From Effrenium voratum (Eukaryota > Sar > Dinophyceae > Suessiales > Symbiodiniaceae), in contig CAUJNA010003772.1 in assembly GCA_963377175.1 (NCBI GenBank), forward strand, positions 1,160,115 to 1,224,114: 64,000 bases of DNA, in the 5' to 3' direction. Of the stretch, positions 23,101-34,400 are shown piece after piece. The translations under genes were made by a program, and so were the position numbers. How positions within the stretch are numbered: position 1 is the first letter of the stretch; every line of letters starts with the position of its first letter. The notes beneath the pieces are model-generated. The model saw only the letters and a list, made by a program, of their open reading frames with translations. It ran no database searches and was not told the origin of the DNA.

Positions 23101-26100
23101 GCAGAAATTGCCAGAAAAAAGATCAAAGGCTGATTGTATAGGTCCACGTATGAACCCATGACCATTTTGGACCCTTTCAGCTGCTTTCCCATAATTAAGC
23201 CAGAACTAACGTTCACCCGTAGACTAGGGGTTCACACCAGAGCCTCATATATGGGCGTGTGCATTCAGCCTTAGGGTCCATGTGGGGCGGTTCATGGTCC
23301 TTGTCAACACCTCAAGAGCTTATAAATGGCTATCGTAGAACAAATCAAATTGTGTGCTGCCTACTGCTGGAGCAAGGGTAGGCTAAGTCTGATGTGACCC
23401 CCAGTGTGCCGAATGTGGGAAGCCAAGACGCGCCCTACAAGCCGAAAAGGCCTCAGCCTCCCTCCAAATTTGCAGTAAGACACATCTTCCCCGTCCCGCT
23501 GTCTTGAATTTGTACAGAAGTTCGAGCCACCTTTCCCCACTTCACTTAGGCCTAGGTGCCTTTCGGAACAGCAAGGTTAAAGAACAACGCCCGATCCAGC
23601 GCACCAATTTGCACACCACTAACCCAAAAGGACCTCATGACAAGCACTAGATGGCAGGCTGCGCAAACCGCCCTGGCATCTACACTGCCCCGCTGCTCCT
23701 ATCCTCGCAACCCATGCGCAACAACTGGCCCCTGCCCTGCAAATCCACGCGAAAGCCACAAGCGGCCATGCTTGGAGGACTCACGCCAGATTGGGGATCT
23801 ATGTTAGGTGCCCTGCACCCAACTTAGAGGTCAACTGAGCGCAGCACGCTGTAGTACTCCCGGCCTTTCGAGCCTGGGCATCAGGGCTTGGGTCCGATCG
23901 ACAGGGCTTGGTACTCCGGCCAAACTTCTCACCCCCGGCCCAAGGCGCCAAGCCCCGGTCGTCCAGTCAACTCAAACAAACCCGCTGGTCCAGTTCTGAA
24001 CTCGTTCACCCAGCAACCATCAATGCTCAGGCGCTGGCCAGTGTAGATAAAGCAGCCTCTGGGAGCCACGCCTTGGCCAGCGGACCACCCTTGAAGGGCA
24101 CCACCCTTTTATAGCCCCAGGGCAAGTTGCCGCGGAACGCATATTTTCGGCATATATCACTAGGTACCGCGTGGGTGTATATGGAAAATATACGCCTGCG
24201 TGTATGTCCAACGTGTGTATGTGTGTATGTACGTATGCATGGATTGATGGATGCCCGGATGAATACATGGATGAATGGATGGATGTATGCATGGCTGGAT
24301 GGATGGAAGTCTGTCTGCAAGCACGTATGTATGTGTCTATGAATGCATGCATGCATGCATGCATGCATGAACATTTTGCCAAGTACATCTTCATAAAGTA
24401 GTTGGCACAAACACTTCCTCACAGCCATAAGCAACTAATAACTAGTATGTCGAGTGTATTTATGTGTATGTATTTGTATGCATGTGTGTATGTATGTTTA
24501 GGTAGGTAGGTAGGTAGGTAGGTAGGTAGGTAGGTAGGTAGGTAGGTAGGTAGGTAGGTAGGTAGGTAGGTAGGTAGGTAGGTAGGTATGTATGTATGTA
24601 TGTATGTAATGCATGTATGTATGTATGTATGTATGTATTTATGTATGTATGTATGTATGTATGTATGTATGTATGTATGCATGTGTGTATGTATGTATGT
24701 ATGTATGTATGTATGTATGTATGTATGTATGTATGTATGTATGTATGTATGCATGCATGCATGCATGCATGCATGCAGCATGCAGGCATGTGTACGTGTA
24801 CGTGTACGTGTACACGTGTACGTGTACGTGTGCGCGTACGTGCATGCCTGCATGAATGCATGCATGTATGTGCGTAGGTGCAAACTTCACCATCATTCCA
24901 AAGCCTCAAATAAGGGATCCCCAAGTGGAGAGTATTTACCAAGGTGAGCTCGTTTTAGCCCCAGGTGAGCTTTCCAACATATGTACATATATATATATAT
25001 ATATGTGCGTATATATGTATGTATGTATGTATGTATGCATGCATGTATGTATGTATGTATGTATGTATGTACGTACGTACGTATGTATTGTTATATGCAT
25101 TCAAGTGTTTGCGTATGCATTTGTATGTGCATGTGCATGTGCATGTGCATGCATGTATGTATGGATGTATGCTCATGTACTTTTATGTATGCATGTAGGC
25201 CGCACATGTATGGTTCGATCTATGCATGTAAGTATGAACACAAGCATGTATGCATACGTACATTTGTACAATTGAATACTGTTGTATCTAGTTCTCTATC
25301 GATCTATCTATCCATCTATCTACCCAAGTATCAACAGCATACCTATCTATCTACTGTTCTGATTATCTACTTGCCGATCTACCTCTCTATCTGTGCACCC
25401 ATCCATCCATCTATCTGCCAATTGCTCGATCTATCTATCGATCGGCATCTACAGACCTATCTATGGATATTTACTTGTCTAAATAATTTTATCAAGTTAT
25501 CAATCTCTATCCATCCATCAACCGATCCAGCGACCTTCAAGAAAGTCAGAGCACTCGGTGTGCAATTGTATTGGTTTTCGGGGCGGGTTTGAAAGATCCC
25601 GGAGGAGCCGGCATGACCAATTTCCCAATGATCAACGGTTGGCTTTGCATGAGCCACGGCTAAAATATTCACTGTCCCAACTGACATGGGAATTTGGTGA
25701 CTAACCCCGGGAAGTTGGTGCTGGCAATTTGGTGAGTGCCCCACGTCACCCCCCTCTGTTTCTCATGGTACTTGGTAAGGGCTCCTTCACTCGATCTGAA
25801 AACACTGCAGTTCACTGCTTAGGTTGCAAGCCCGACAGCAGGAAGGCACACTGAAGGCTGCTCGCCGGAAGCCGCGAATTGGAGAATGCATGACGGGCGG
25901 AGGTTACTACTTGGCAGCAAACGGAAACATCCCCAGGGTCATTCAGCTGCCCCCTCCAGTCACTTCCGAAGCTTTCTGTGTATTCCATCCTGGGGGGTTG
26001 CGCCCGCTGTGGAGTTCGCCCTTCCTGGCTGTTAGTTCTACACCACTTCAAAATTAAGTAGTGTCATTGCCATGCTCACTGCCCTCAGACTTGGCTCCTC

Positions 26101-29100
26101 TGTTCTTGGACCCGGTGATTGATGGACCAGTATTGCGTGCAGTTTTGGACTCTTGACAGCTTGATTGACTCTCACGAACGTGTTGCTGTTCCACTGCAGC
26201 ACTTGCTACACGAAGATCATTGCCTTGTGTTGCCCTGTGGGCTCTGAGGGTCCCAGAACGCGCGACCCGTGATAACAATCCCACATCTGGGACTCACAGA
26301 AAAACAGAAGTCCCAGAATCACAGACCCACATGTGAGTCATCTGGGACCCACATCTGAGACTCACGTTTCAGATTCTGCGTCGTGTTTCGCCTAACCCGC
26401 CGAATCACAGAAACAGCTTGGAGACCCCAACCCTCCAAGGCCCCCGGCAGAGTTCCATGAGACCTTCTGCGGACGGCCGGCCTCCCAAGGGCGCTGCCGT
26501 GATGAAGACCTCAGGCTGGGGGTCTGCCTACCAGCGCGCGAACACGCAGGAGCGCGCAGCAAGTTCGTGTGGGTCAAGAAGTGGTTCCCAAAATGCAAGC
26601 CCAGTAAATGGAAACAAAAATCGAACTGCGGTCAACCTAGTGGCCTTATTTCTGACCCCCACCCCACATGGCACCCCAAAGGGATCCCCCAAAAGGAGGC
26701 TCCTTTGGGTTCCATGTTCGCCTGCAGGTTTTGCACTCGATCCCAATCCAGGGCTTATGGCCAAGATCGCTTTCCGCAACTCTTTTGTCGCGAGCAGGGA
26801 AAACCACGTCTGCAAAAATCAGTGGGCATGAGACTTTTTTTACTTTCAGCGTCCCTTTCAATGTCCGCCCATGCTTCCAACCAAAAGCACATGTCACCCC
26901 GAAAAAGCAAACTCGCTTTAGTCTTTTTTCCGGCCGCCATGTCGGAAGAATATGTTGCTGTCTTGTAAAGCTGGACTTATCAACTGGAGTTTCCCTTTAA
27001 AACAACCCACAATACCCAAAAAACGCTATCAAGAACACACATACACCCAGTTGGAAGTGTCTTTGTTTTTTAAATCACCCCCCCTCGGTAATCGCATGGG
27101 GAATTATTTCGTGTCCACCATTTTGAGGGGGTTCCAAACCTTTTAAATTCAAAACTAACCGCAACGGGGTAACCTGAAAACGACAAACCTAAAGTGCCAT
27201 GGCATCGTTGCCTTGGGCGAAACCCTGTAACTGTCTAAAATCCTGATTAGGGGGCTGATAACCAAAGCTACCCAGCCCACTTAAAGGGCGCCATAGAAAA
27301 GGTCACCATAGCTGCCAAGTTGTTGGCCAAAGCAAGAAAAGTGTTTACCGCCAGAACGAGTGGTTCGGTCTCTAACCAAAGGATTACCCCCCTTGTTGAA
27401 GTTCCCTAAGAAGAGGCAAAGCCATTGCACATGCCACACCGGATTCATACACCCCTGGTTCATTTTCATGGAGGGGCAGAAAATGAATGGGACGGGCTTT
27501 CCTGAATGTCAGGAGTCAAGGAGCCCTCCGTTGGGTCAGTGGCAAACTCCTCCCCCCCGATGCCAGGTGCGCCCCACGGCATTGTCCACGCAGTGCCGGG
27601 AGAAGTTGGACAGCCACGCCGCGTTGTAGGCCGACCTGCGGTCGGCGAAAAACAAAAAAGCGGTACCAAAACATGTACATGAAGATTAAACAAACAAAAC
27701 ACATGTAGACATATGGAGAGCACCTGAATCATTGGGACAAAGGTGAAACCATTGACAATAGGAGAATCAAACTCTTTTCATGCTCGTCCTAATCGCTGGG
27801 AAGTAGATACAACCAATGTCAACTTCGGATCGATCTGGAGGCCGATCCATTTTATGCAGGGACTCGGATTCGTGTGGATTAATCTAGTCAGAGGGCAGCC
27901 AAATCTCCCCTTGAAGGCTGAGCTTCGGACTGGACGCTGGACGCATAGCGGTCGCAGTAGTTGTTCGTGGTACCGTCCTGCGTTCGGCGCGTGTGCGTGC
28001 GTGGGTGTGTGTGTGTGTGGGTCTGTGTACGTCTGGGGTGATTGTGGGTGTGTGTGGGTCTGTGTGTGGGTCTGTGTGTGGGTCTGTGTGTGGGTCTGTG
28101 TGTGGGTCTGTGTGTGGGTCTGTGTGTGGGTCTGTGGGTCACGTCATCTAGCGACCATGTTGTGACGGTTCAAGCGGCCAACAGGTCAATTTGAGAACTA
28201 TGGCCAAAGGCTGCAGAGACCTAGCACCCGTGCTGCACCGGGAGGATCAATTTCCTCTTGAAGGGACCCTCTACCATGTGGGCTATCAATCTGCCAGGGC
28301 TCATAGGCTTTGTGTCAGCCTTGGCGGGTAGCAAAAGTTGATCAACATAACAGACTTACGCATGGAATCTCACGTGCAGCAGCGAATAGGACTACCACGT
28401 GCTTGCATCTGCTTGCTATGAGACGCCTTCTCAGTCATGAACATTTGTCGCCTCTCAAGCCTTCTCAACCCTCAATGCGGGTCTCGGCCTCCTGCATTTT
28501 TACAGTTTTGTCCAAAGCCAGAAAGAAGGGATTCCCAGGCAAAGGACCTACATCATGGTAACATCGTTTTTACAAAGGAAAATCAATTCAGTTTCGGAGA
28601 CTTCGACCGGCATGGCAGCCACTCTCCCTGTCAGTGATGAGGTTGCGGAAGGGCTTGGCTCGGCCTGGACGACGTGAACCAAAGCTCCGTTTGGCAAATC
28701 ATCAGCGTGATTGAATCGAATTCATTTGACTTATCAGCACGGGCGGCATTGGGCTAGGCAGGGTCTTGCCGCTTTCCTACGTAAGGCTGCCTTCCTGCTT
28801 GCGGTCTTCCTGTCTTCTGCTTTGAAGATGCGCGCTCTGAAAACGAAACGTATTCCTGGGGCCCCCTTACCACAAGGTGGCAACCATAAACCACTAGATG
28901 TGTTGGGATCACAACATCGATGCCCCCTTCTGCGTTCTGCGGGAAACACAAACCGCCGAATTACAAGGGGAAACCTAACAAATTCTGCAATGCCACAAAA
29001 CCCCGGCAGCCTTCCGCAGCAGCGCTGCGCAGCACGTCCAGCGAACGATTCACAATGACCTGAGTGGCAACACCTGGTTCCAGACCCATGGTTTCAAAAT

Positions 29101-31053
29101 AACAAACGTCTGGCTACACTAACTACACAAGTCAACAAATCAAAGCTTGAAAGTGTAAATGTTTGGCGCCAACAAGTCAGAGCACATGCCGATACCTAGA
29201 AACTCTTTCGGCTGAAATTTCAGCCGAATCTGAATCGCATCAAAGTTCGGCCGAAGTCATGAACATTTGCCGGAATCAACAAAAACAGCCGGAATTGGAC
29301 CACTGAGGCTCAAGGAGAATAACACTCATATGTATAGTCACCGGAATGGACTCGAGTTTCCTATTTGGAAAGTGTTGCCGGATTTGTTGGAAGTTTCGCA
29401 GAAATTGTGGGAAATTTTCCGGAATTTCGGAAAGTTATGTAAAACAATGCAATAATAATGCTCAAACTGCCAGTTGAAGAATGGCCGCAAGGCTAAAAAT
29501 TGGCGGGAAATGCAAAAAGGATACTTGTTCAAAAAAAGCTATTTTTCGGGGCATTTTGATTTTCTAGGCAACATTGGCCAGTCTGGCACCATCCGACAGT
29601 TTCCACTATCCTAGTGGAAGGAACATTTTGCACTTTACCAATTGCAGTCATACTACGGCTATTCCCTCCCACCAACAAACATGGGAGTGCACAAGCCCCA
29701 ATTTGAAGACGACATTCTTTTCGGAATGCCTGTGTCCATCTTCGTTGGCGGGATGCTACCAACCCCCTCCCTGCCTCCCAGGTTGGGATCTCCTTCACCT
29801 TGGCGCGGTGCCCGTGGGGAGGTTATGGAGGTTCAAGCCCCCGCTGGAACATGGCAACTGCGCCCCCTTCTTTGCCACGCTCCAAGACAGCCCAGTGGTA
29901 GAGTTAAGCAAAACAGCCCCAGATCCTGATGAGTACCAAAGGTTGGCAAAAGGACGGGATCACAAACCATCGTTGGAAACAAACCTCTTTGAGTTACTTT
30001 TGAACGGTCTCAGGGTTTACTTGCTGACACCACCTTTGCCCAACCCGGCCGTTCACTCCACGCACATTGCTTGGCTTGCTAAAAATCATCCGTTGCCGCG
30101 TCCTCAGCAACATGAGTTTAAGAGGAGGAAGGCATCTTCGGCGAGCGGCAAGAGCAAGCTTCTCCTATCCTTGGGATTGAAGGGACGCCGAATGGAAACC
30201 AGTCTTCAACTGTAGGGTTCCCCCCCCAGAAATGTAAGTCCGCTTTGCAAGCCTTTGGTCTCCCTGGACTCTTAGGTTCCATGAGGCCTTCGGAGGCTTA
30301 GATTTCACTTGCATGGTAGCGGCATACAACTCAACAAAACAAGGGCGCTTTTGGCCGCATGCAAGTGGCTACGAATGTGCCCCCAAATCATCCGTGCGAA
30401 TTCATGGCGGGGCACTCCCCCGCACAAGTGAAGGATTCGTCTCAAATCAAACACGGCTCCTCCCCCCCCCACACATGATGCAAGAATTGAAGGATTACTT
30501 CTAAAAATTGGCTAACCAGAGGTTCATGTGTTTTTCAGATTCCTATTCGCCTCCCCACGCGTGCGCGCGCTTTGCGCGCTTTTCCCAGTTGCCTCTATAC
30601 GGCTCAGCGCCCCAGCCTCCCGCCACGAAAGTGGCGGGGTGAGCTCTTAAATTGATTGAGCTTGGTAGCCATGGCCGCGACTTTCTCTGCAAACCTGTCA
30701 TGGTCTGTCAACTCGTGGCACTTCGTAGTGTCACTTTTGGGATGTGCAGGGCCCATGTTGGAACAGACTTCGCACACTCCCTGGGCTCGAGCTGCCACCA
30801 AACCACCTAGCTGCTAATGATGGGCAGGCCGACAACCCCTGTCGTGCTCCTGCAACCCCTGGCTTTCCTGCGCAGCCGCATGCCTGGCTCACTTGCCCTG
30901 ACCCCCCCCCCAAAAGAGAAAAGAAAAAAAACGAAATGGAGTCAACTGAGTGCACGCCCCGTTCGCACTCAGAAATCGTCGCTGCTCGCACTGTCCCCGT
31001 GCTTCGTCCGACGTCCGCTTGACAACTTCCTCGTGATTCCCTCCTGGGCACAT
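20172..31053 (-). CDS. Tentative gene with very long introns, 3 candidate exons
   Basis: Candidate exons: 30956-31053, beginning with ATG directly after a CAG acceptor (MCPGGNHEEVVKRTSDEARG, 32 residues); 27553-27635 (SAYNAAWLSNFSRHCVDNAV, then GRTWHRG); and 20172-20272, ending in TGA (RREAAKPRPGNTKFLGLGSG, then LQRKFGEA). The phases match across introns of about 3.3 and 7.3 kb, giving 93 residues. Further exons may be missing. The middle and last exons have clear coding composition; the first competes with an open plus-strand frame. The first intron holds nothing I recognise apart from a plus-strand open frame (29574-30215). The second holds a membrane-protein relic, the microsatellites at 24-25.5 kb and the A/C-rich array at 21.3-22.0 kb. 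The ATG lies 420 bases after the stop of the FAN1-type gene. No family is recognised. Confidence 0.3.
20995..21130. mobile_element. Diverged MITE-like copy
   Basis: The block order matches the family: GATTGATCCACCCGG, GGGGCATTCCCCCC, AAAAGTGAAGG, then CCCTATCAATCAACCAGGG. Similarity is in layout and short blocks only. Confidence 0.4.
21250..21970. repeat. A/C-rich tandem array, unit about 45-50 bp
   Basis: The recurrent unit is AAACTAACTAAACACAACCA, AAACAAAGTCAAAACCAAAGG with point changes; the plus strand is almost free of G/T runs for 700 bases. Later units carry AACAAGCTAAACAAACAACC instead. There are no genes. Confidence 0.9.
22146..23216 (-). pseudogene. Frame-broken relic of a membrane-protein gene or retrocopy
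   Basis: Protein-like segments follow each other on the minus strand in different frames without the usual intron gaps. They are 23216-23025 (VMGSYVDLYNQPLIFFLAIS, then ATQQLLEAEELPKESEAKL); about 23045-22750 (HLRLNESNQFGFDQGHAHQI, ISAFVLLLRQRELVEEF); 22726-22526 (STLVYEHALAFGPEGLQSFV, VKKKQLVQRWLAGGGQLF); a hydrophobic run VLVLLVFSILWLLSHF; and 22349-22146 (SAWLQGLLVHPEIANKVQL, WLVSGFLLDIVGG). At least three frame changes and two stops interrupt it. Hydrophobic stretches suggest several membrane spans. Near-continuous coding over about 1 kb beside heavily split genes suggests an intron-poor retrocopy that decayed. The family is not identified. A single 254-residue open frame (22189-22953) covers part of it but mixes real and out-of-frame stretches. 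Confidence 0.5.
24140..25265. repeat. Mixed ATGT/GGTA/ATGC microsatellite block
   Basis: Ordered domains: ATGGATGG (24.24-24.31 kb), ATGC, a long GGTA run (about 24497-24590), ATGT, ATGC, ACGTGT, a short unique stretch (24.88-24.98 kb), a TA tract, then ATGT and ACGT again. Met/Tyr/Val/Cys-rich frames are repeat by-products. Confidence 0.95.
25275..25545. repeat. ATCT/ATCC-rich degenerate microsatellite
   Basis: Repeats of ATCTATCT and ATCCATCC with interruptions, starting where the ATGT block ends. The pyrimidine-rich strand flips at about 25.27 kb. Confidence 0.85.
26418..26560 (+). CDS. Possible plus-strand exon
   Basis: DGRPPKGAAVMKTSGWGSAY, then QRANTQERAAS, has strong G/C third positions, and competing minus frames are broken or less protein-like. 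A GTTCGT donor could follow at 26565. No partner exon was found. If real it is one of few signs of plus-strand coding here. Confidence 0.35.
28000..28140. repeat. 12-bp tandem repeat (GTGTGTGGGTCT)n
   Basis: About seven consecutive copies of TCTGTGTGTGGG at 28.05-28.14 kb, preceded by looser GT repeats. The Val/Trp/Cys-rich frame is an artefact. Confidence 0.9.
29207..29228. repeat. 22-bp perfect palindrome
   Basis: TTCGGCTGAAA followed by its exact complement TTTCAGCCGAA. It introduces about 200 bases with repeated CCGGAAT motifs. Confidence 0.8.
29574..30215 (+). CDS. Unexplained 213-codon plus-strand open frame
   Basis: It is among the longest open frames outside simple repeats. The second half (AKGRDHKPSLETNLFELLLN, then GLRVYLLTPPLPNP, then QQHEFKRRKASSASGKSKL) looks more protein-like than the first, which is Pro/Ser/Cys-rich. 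No domain, acceptor or start context is convincing. It could be an old single-exon gene copy or chance. Confidence 0.25.
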   Translation: MASLAPSDSFHYPSGRNILHFTNCSHTTAIPSHQQTWECTSPNLKTTFFSECLCPSSLAGCYQPPPCLPGWDLLHLGAVPVGRLWRFKPPLEHGNCAPFFATLQDSPVVELSKTAPDPDEYQRLAKGRDHKPSLETNLFELLLNGLRVYLLTPPLPNPAVHSTHIAWLAKNHPLPRPQQHEFKRRKASSASGKSKLLLSLGLKGRRMETSLQL

Positions 31054-31472
31054 CTGCACTGGCGCTGTCAGGCAGGCCCAGCCCAAAGGTCAACGCTCGT
31101 GACCTAGCGACTGCTGCAAGTCAGGATCAAGGCATCATGGCCACCGTTGTCTTTGCAAACCAAAGCAGAACATTCTCTTTGGAGGCTTGCCGTTCAAAAT
31201 TGGATTTCAGCCTTCCATGGCCCAGATCTGCTGAGGGCCACCGACATGAGGTCTAATTGAAGCTGCCGCCATGACAAACGCCCAAGAAATGCAGGGGCTT
31301 GGGTTCTCATCATCCCCCAAATTTGCTTTTAAGCTCCAATGCCAAGCTCCTGAACCGGGCCGTCGCGCACATGACAGACCTGGGCGCCGATGACATGTGA
31401 GACCCCGACTTTCTTTTACAAGAGTTACTCAAGTTCATGAGCGAGTTGGGTGTTTCCTTGAACCCCAAGGGC

Positions 31473-34400
31473 TTAAAATCTTACCCTAAGAGTTGCCTCC
31501 AACCCCAAGGGCAGCTCAACCTGAAGGCTGGGTGGTCTGCTCAAAAGGGGCATGTCACGACACATGGCACCCCTGTCCTGCACGCCTTTGCACACGCAAC
31601 ATCGCGCCTCTGCCTCCGCACCAGCACCCCGCAGTGTCCACAGCCAAAGCCGCTGCCTGCGCTGTCAAAAAGAACTGGCCCTTTCGAGTCGCACAGAAAA
31701 CTGGGATTGAGAGGCCTGCCGGTCCACCAAACGTATCCCATTTCCAACAAGCATGGAAGCGAACAGCAGGGTTTTGGAGGACTACCTACCTCCTCTTTTA
31801 AAAAGCGCCACCCAATGTCGGAAACAATGATAAAGGATCAAAGGGTAGACTCCGGGGGATCTATCTTCCTGGGTTGTAGGGTGCAGCTGTTGGCTGTGTA
31901 GTTTCGCCCTACGACACAACCGCATTTCTAGAAAAACTTGTTTGGTGCCGCCCAGACCCAGTTCCTTCCGCTTCTCCTGACACACCAAACCGGCAGCCCA
32001 TGCAGCACGCCTCCGTGCCAGCGTGTCCCGCTCGCTCTTCACCTCCACGAAGCGCGCGCGGATGCCACGGCCCCCGTGCCAGCACCAAAGCCTGGAGGCT
32101 CGGAGGTGGGCCGTGGGGCGGTTGAGCCCCCAGTTGAGGCGGCGCACAAGAAATTTGAAAAGTTTCAATGCCTGAGGGAACCCCGAAAATTTTGAAGGCT
32201 TGCCGGACAGGATCTTAGCGCCAGCAGCGGGGGGGTGGGCCGCAGAAATTTTGGGGAAGGTTTAGAAACAAAAGATCTGAGCGCCCTCGGCCTTTTTAGG
32301 GCCGAGGCGAATTCAACATGCTGCCCACAAGGAATACATATGTCTCCGCAACTCGTCCGAGTTCTGGAGAGCAGAGTAGGCAGAGTTAAGACAAATAGAG
32401 CTCCACGGGTCAATCATTTATTTGTGCCAAGGGCGAAGGAAAACGTTCAGTTCTGTGGGCCAAAACTGAAATAGTCTTTTGGTCCCGAAAAGCATGACCT
32501 CCTTCTGGCCAGGCATGTCTGACGTGTCTGAGACTCCTCACAGCCCAGCCCAACCAGCAACCCAGCCAAACCAGCAACCCACCCAAGCAAGGGCACGTCA
32601 GACACTGACTAAGACTCGCTGTTTTAGCAGTTTCTCGCCTTGGCCAATGCTCGATCCAAAGCCTGGCAAACAAAACATCCTTGCTGATATGATTTGGGTA
32701 GAGGGCAAAGACTTCTGATGTACTAAATCTTGACCCAGCCACGGAAGCACATGCCAAGACTCAACTGGGTTCGGCTTTCTACTTTTTCTGGCAAAAACAC
32801 AACGCCGGAAGGCAGCCCGTGGCATGCCACACTTGGTCATGCGTGGCTGTACCCTTGGAGTTGTTTGAAAGCACCAAAGCCAAACCGGCTTTCACTCCGA
32901 CCCAACAACTCCAAGACTTCAAGCAGCAAGTGTGAAACAAGGACACATCTTTGTCAAACCTTGCATTTCAGCCGGACCCTCAACATCCCACCTCGGCTCT
33001 GCTCTGCCAAGGCACAATAGGTCTGGAAGCCCAGAGGAGTTGTAGTCCTCGCCTCGGAATCGGCCGACCGCATCCGCTGGCGAAGTCCCGGCCCAAGCTT
33101 GTGAGAGACTTCTCCCAACACCTATGGAACGTGGAAAGTTTGGGTCATCAGTGGAGAGGATGAGCCACAAGAGCAGCCCTGCATGCGAAAGCAACAGACC
33201 GAGCAGCAATCACAATTGTCCGCGTTGGTCGCCATCTCAAAGGTATCGGGTCGTGTTGATGTAGATTTGCTGACGTGCAAATATGCGGTTCTTTGAAATG
33301 GCATGGGGAAACATCCGGCTCCGAAGCTCCCCTCCCCAATCCCTCCGTGCAAGCCAAATGAGACTCTAAGGTGTTGCCAAGGGCTAAGGAAACCAAACTG
33401 CAAATGGAGCCATGCCGCAAGAACGTTCAAAACTTGCTGGTTCTCAGCAAGAATGAGGGAGGGAATGAGAAACCTTGTGGTTTCCTTTCAGGAGATTTTT
33501 CGGTTCATCCCAAAAACCTATTTGTTGACCCCATAATAATCACCCCCACTTTATTCATGCGCTGGGGGCCCCACCAAAAGTGGCCTGATCCCCCACCAAA
33601 CCCAGGTAGACCCCCCCCTACTAATGAACCCGGAACGGTCATTCCTTACTGAGAACCGGCACGAAACAATGGGCGAGAACCCTCGGCGCCGCGCAGAGCA
33701 GCCGCAGCGCCGCGGCCAGGACGCGGCCGCCCAGCGCCCCGGCGCAGGCGCCCAGGCTGCGGTCGCCGCATGGCACCTGGCTCTAGATCCAAAACCCACC
33801 GGAAGGGTGTCGTCTAAAGGAACAGCCCCGTAACAAAAGCAGTTTCAAGCACCCCTGGAATGGTTCACACATACCATTCCCCCTATATGCATGCATCTAG
33901 ATATGGACTGGATAAGTATGTATGTATATATATATATGCTAAGACCCCCTCCCAATACCAAGGTTTTTTTTTTGTGTTTGACTTGTGGGGCAAATGATGG
34001 ATGCTTTGCAGGGCAGATGTAGAGGTGACTTCCAGCAACCAATTGGACAGTTCATGAACTCATTGCTGTTGTTTTTGTGAATAGTACCACAGCGACATGT
34101 ATGTTTGTAACATATACAAGTGGTGGCCACGTTTGGCTCAAGTCACAAGTTCTCCAACCCAGCCTATGCGTTGCTGCGATTCGTATTCCGAACTCTTGCA
34201 CCAGCGTTGCAGGACAGCACAACCATTCCTGTTGGGACACAAAGCTGTTTCCCTGCGATTCTCACTTCATATCTACTCTGCACTTCCTCTTTCTCCACAT
34301 GACTGAAAGCGCTGCAACATAAGGTGTTGTTGATGATTTGTCACCTTCTTTACGGTAGCAGGTGTTTCGTCTTTAGAGGATTGAAAAAGGCAATAAGTCC

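Noticed and set aside
24419..25592. Overlapping Met/Tyr/Val/Cys-rich and Thr/His/Ile-rich frames on both strands
   Set aside because: Translations of ATGT-type tetramer repeats; no unique sequence supports a gene.
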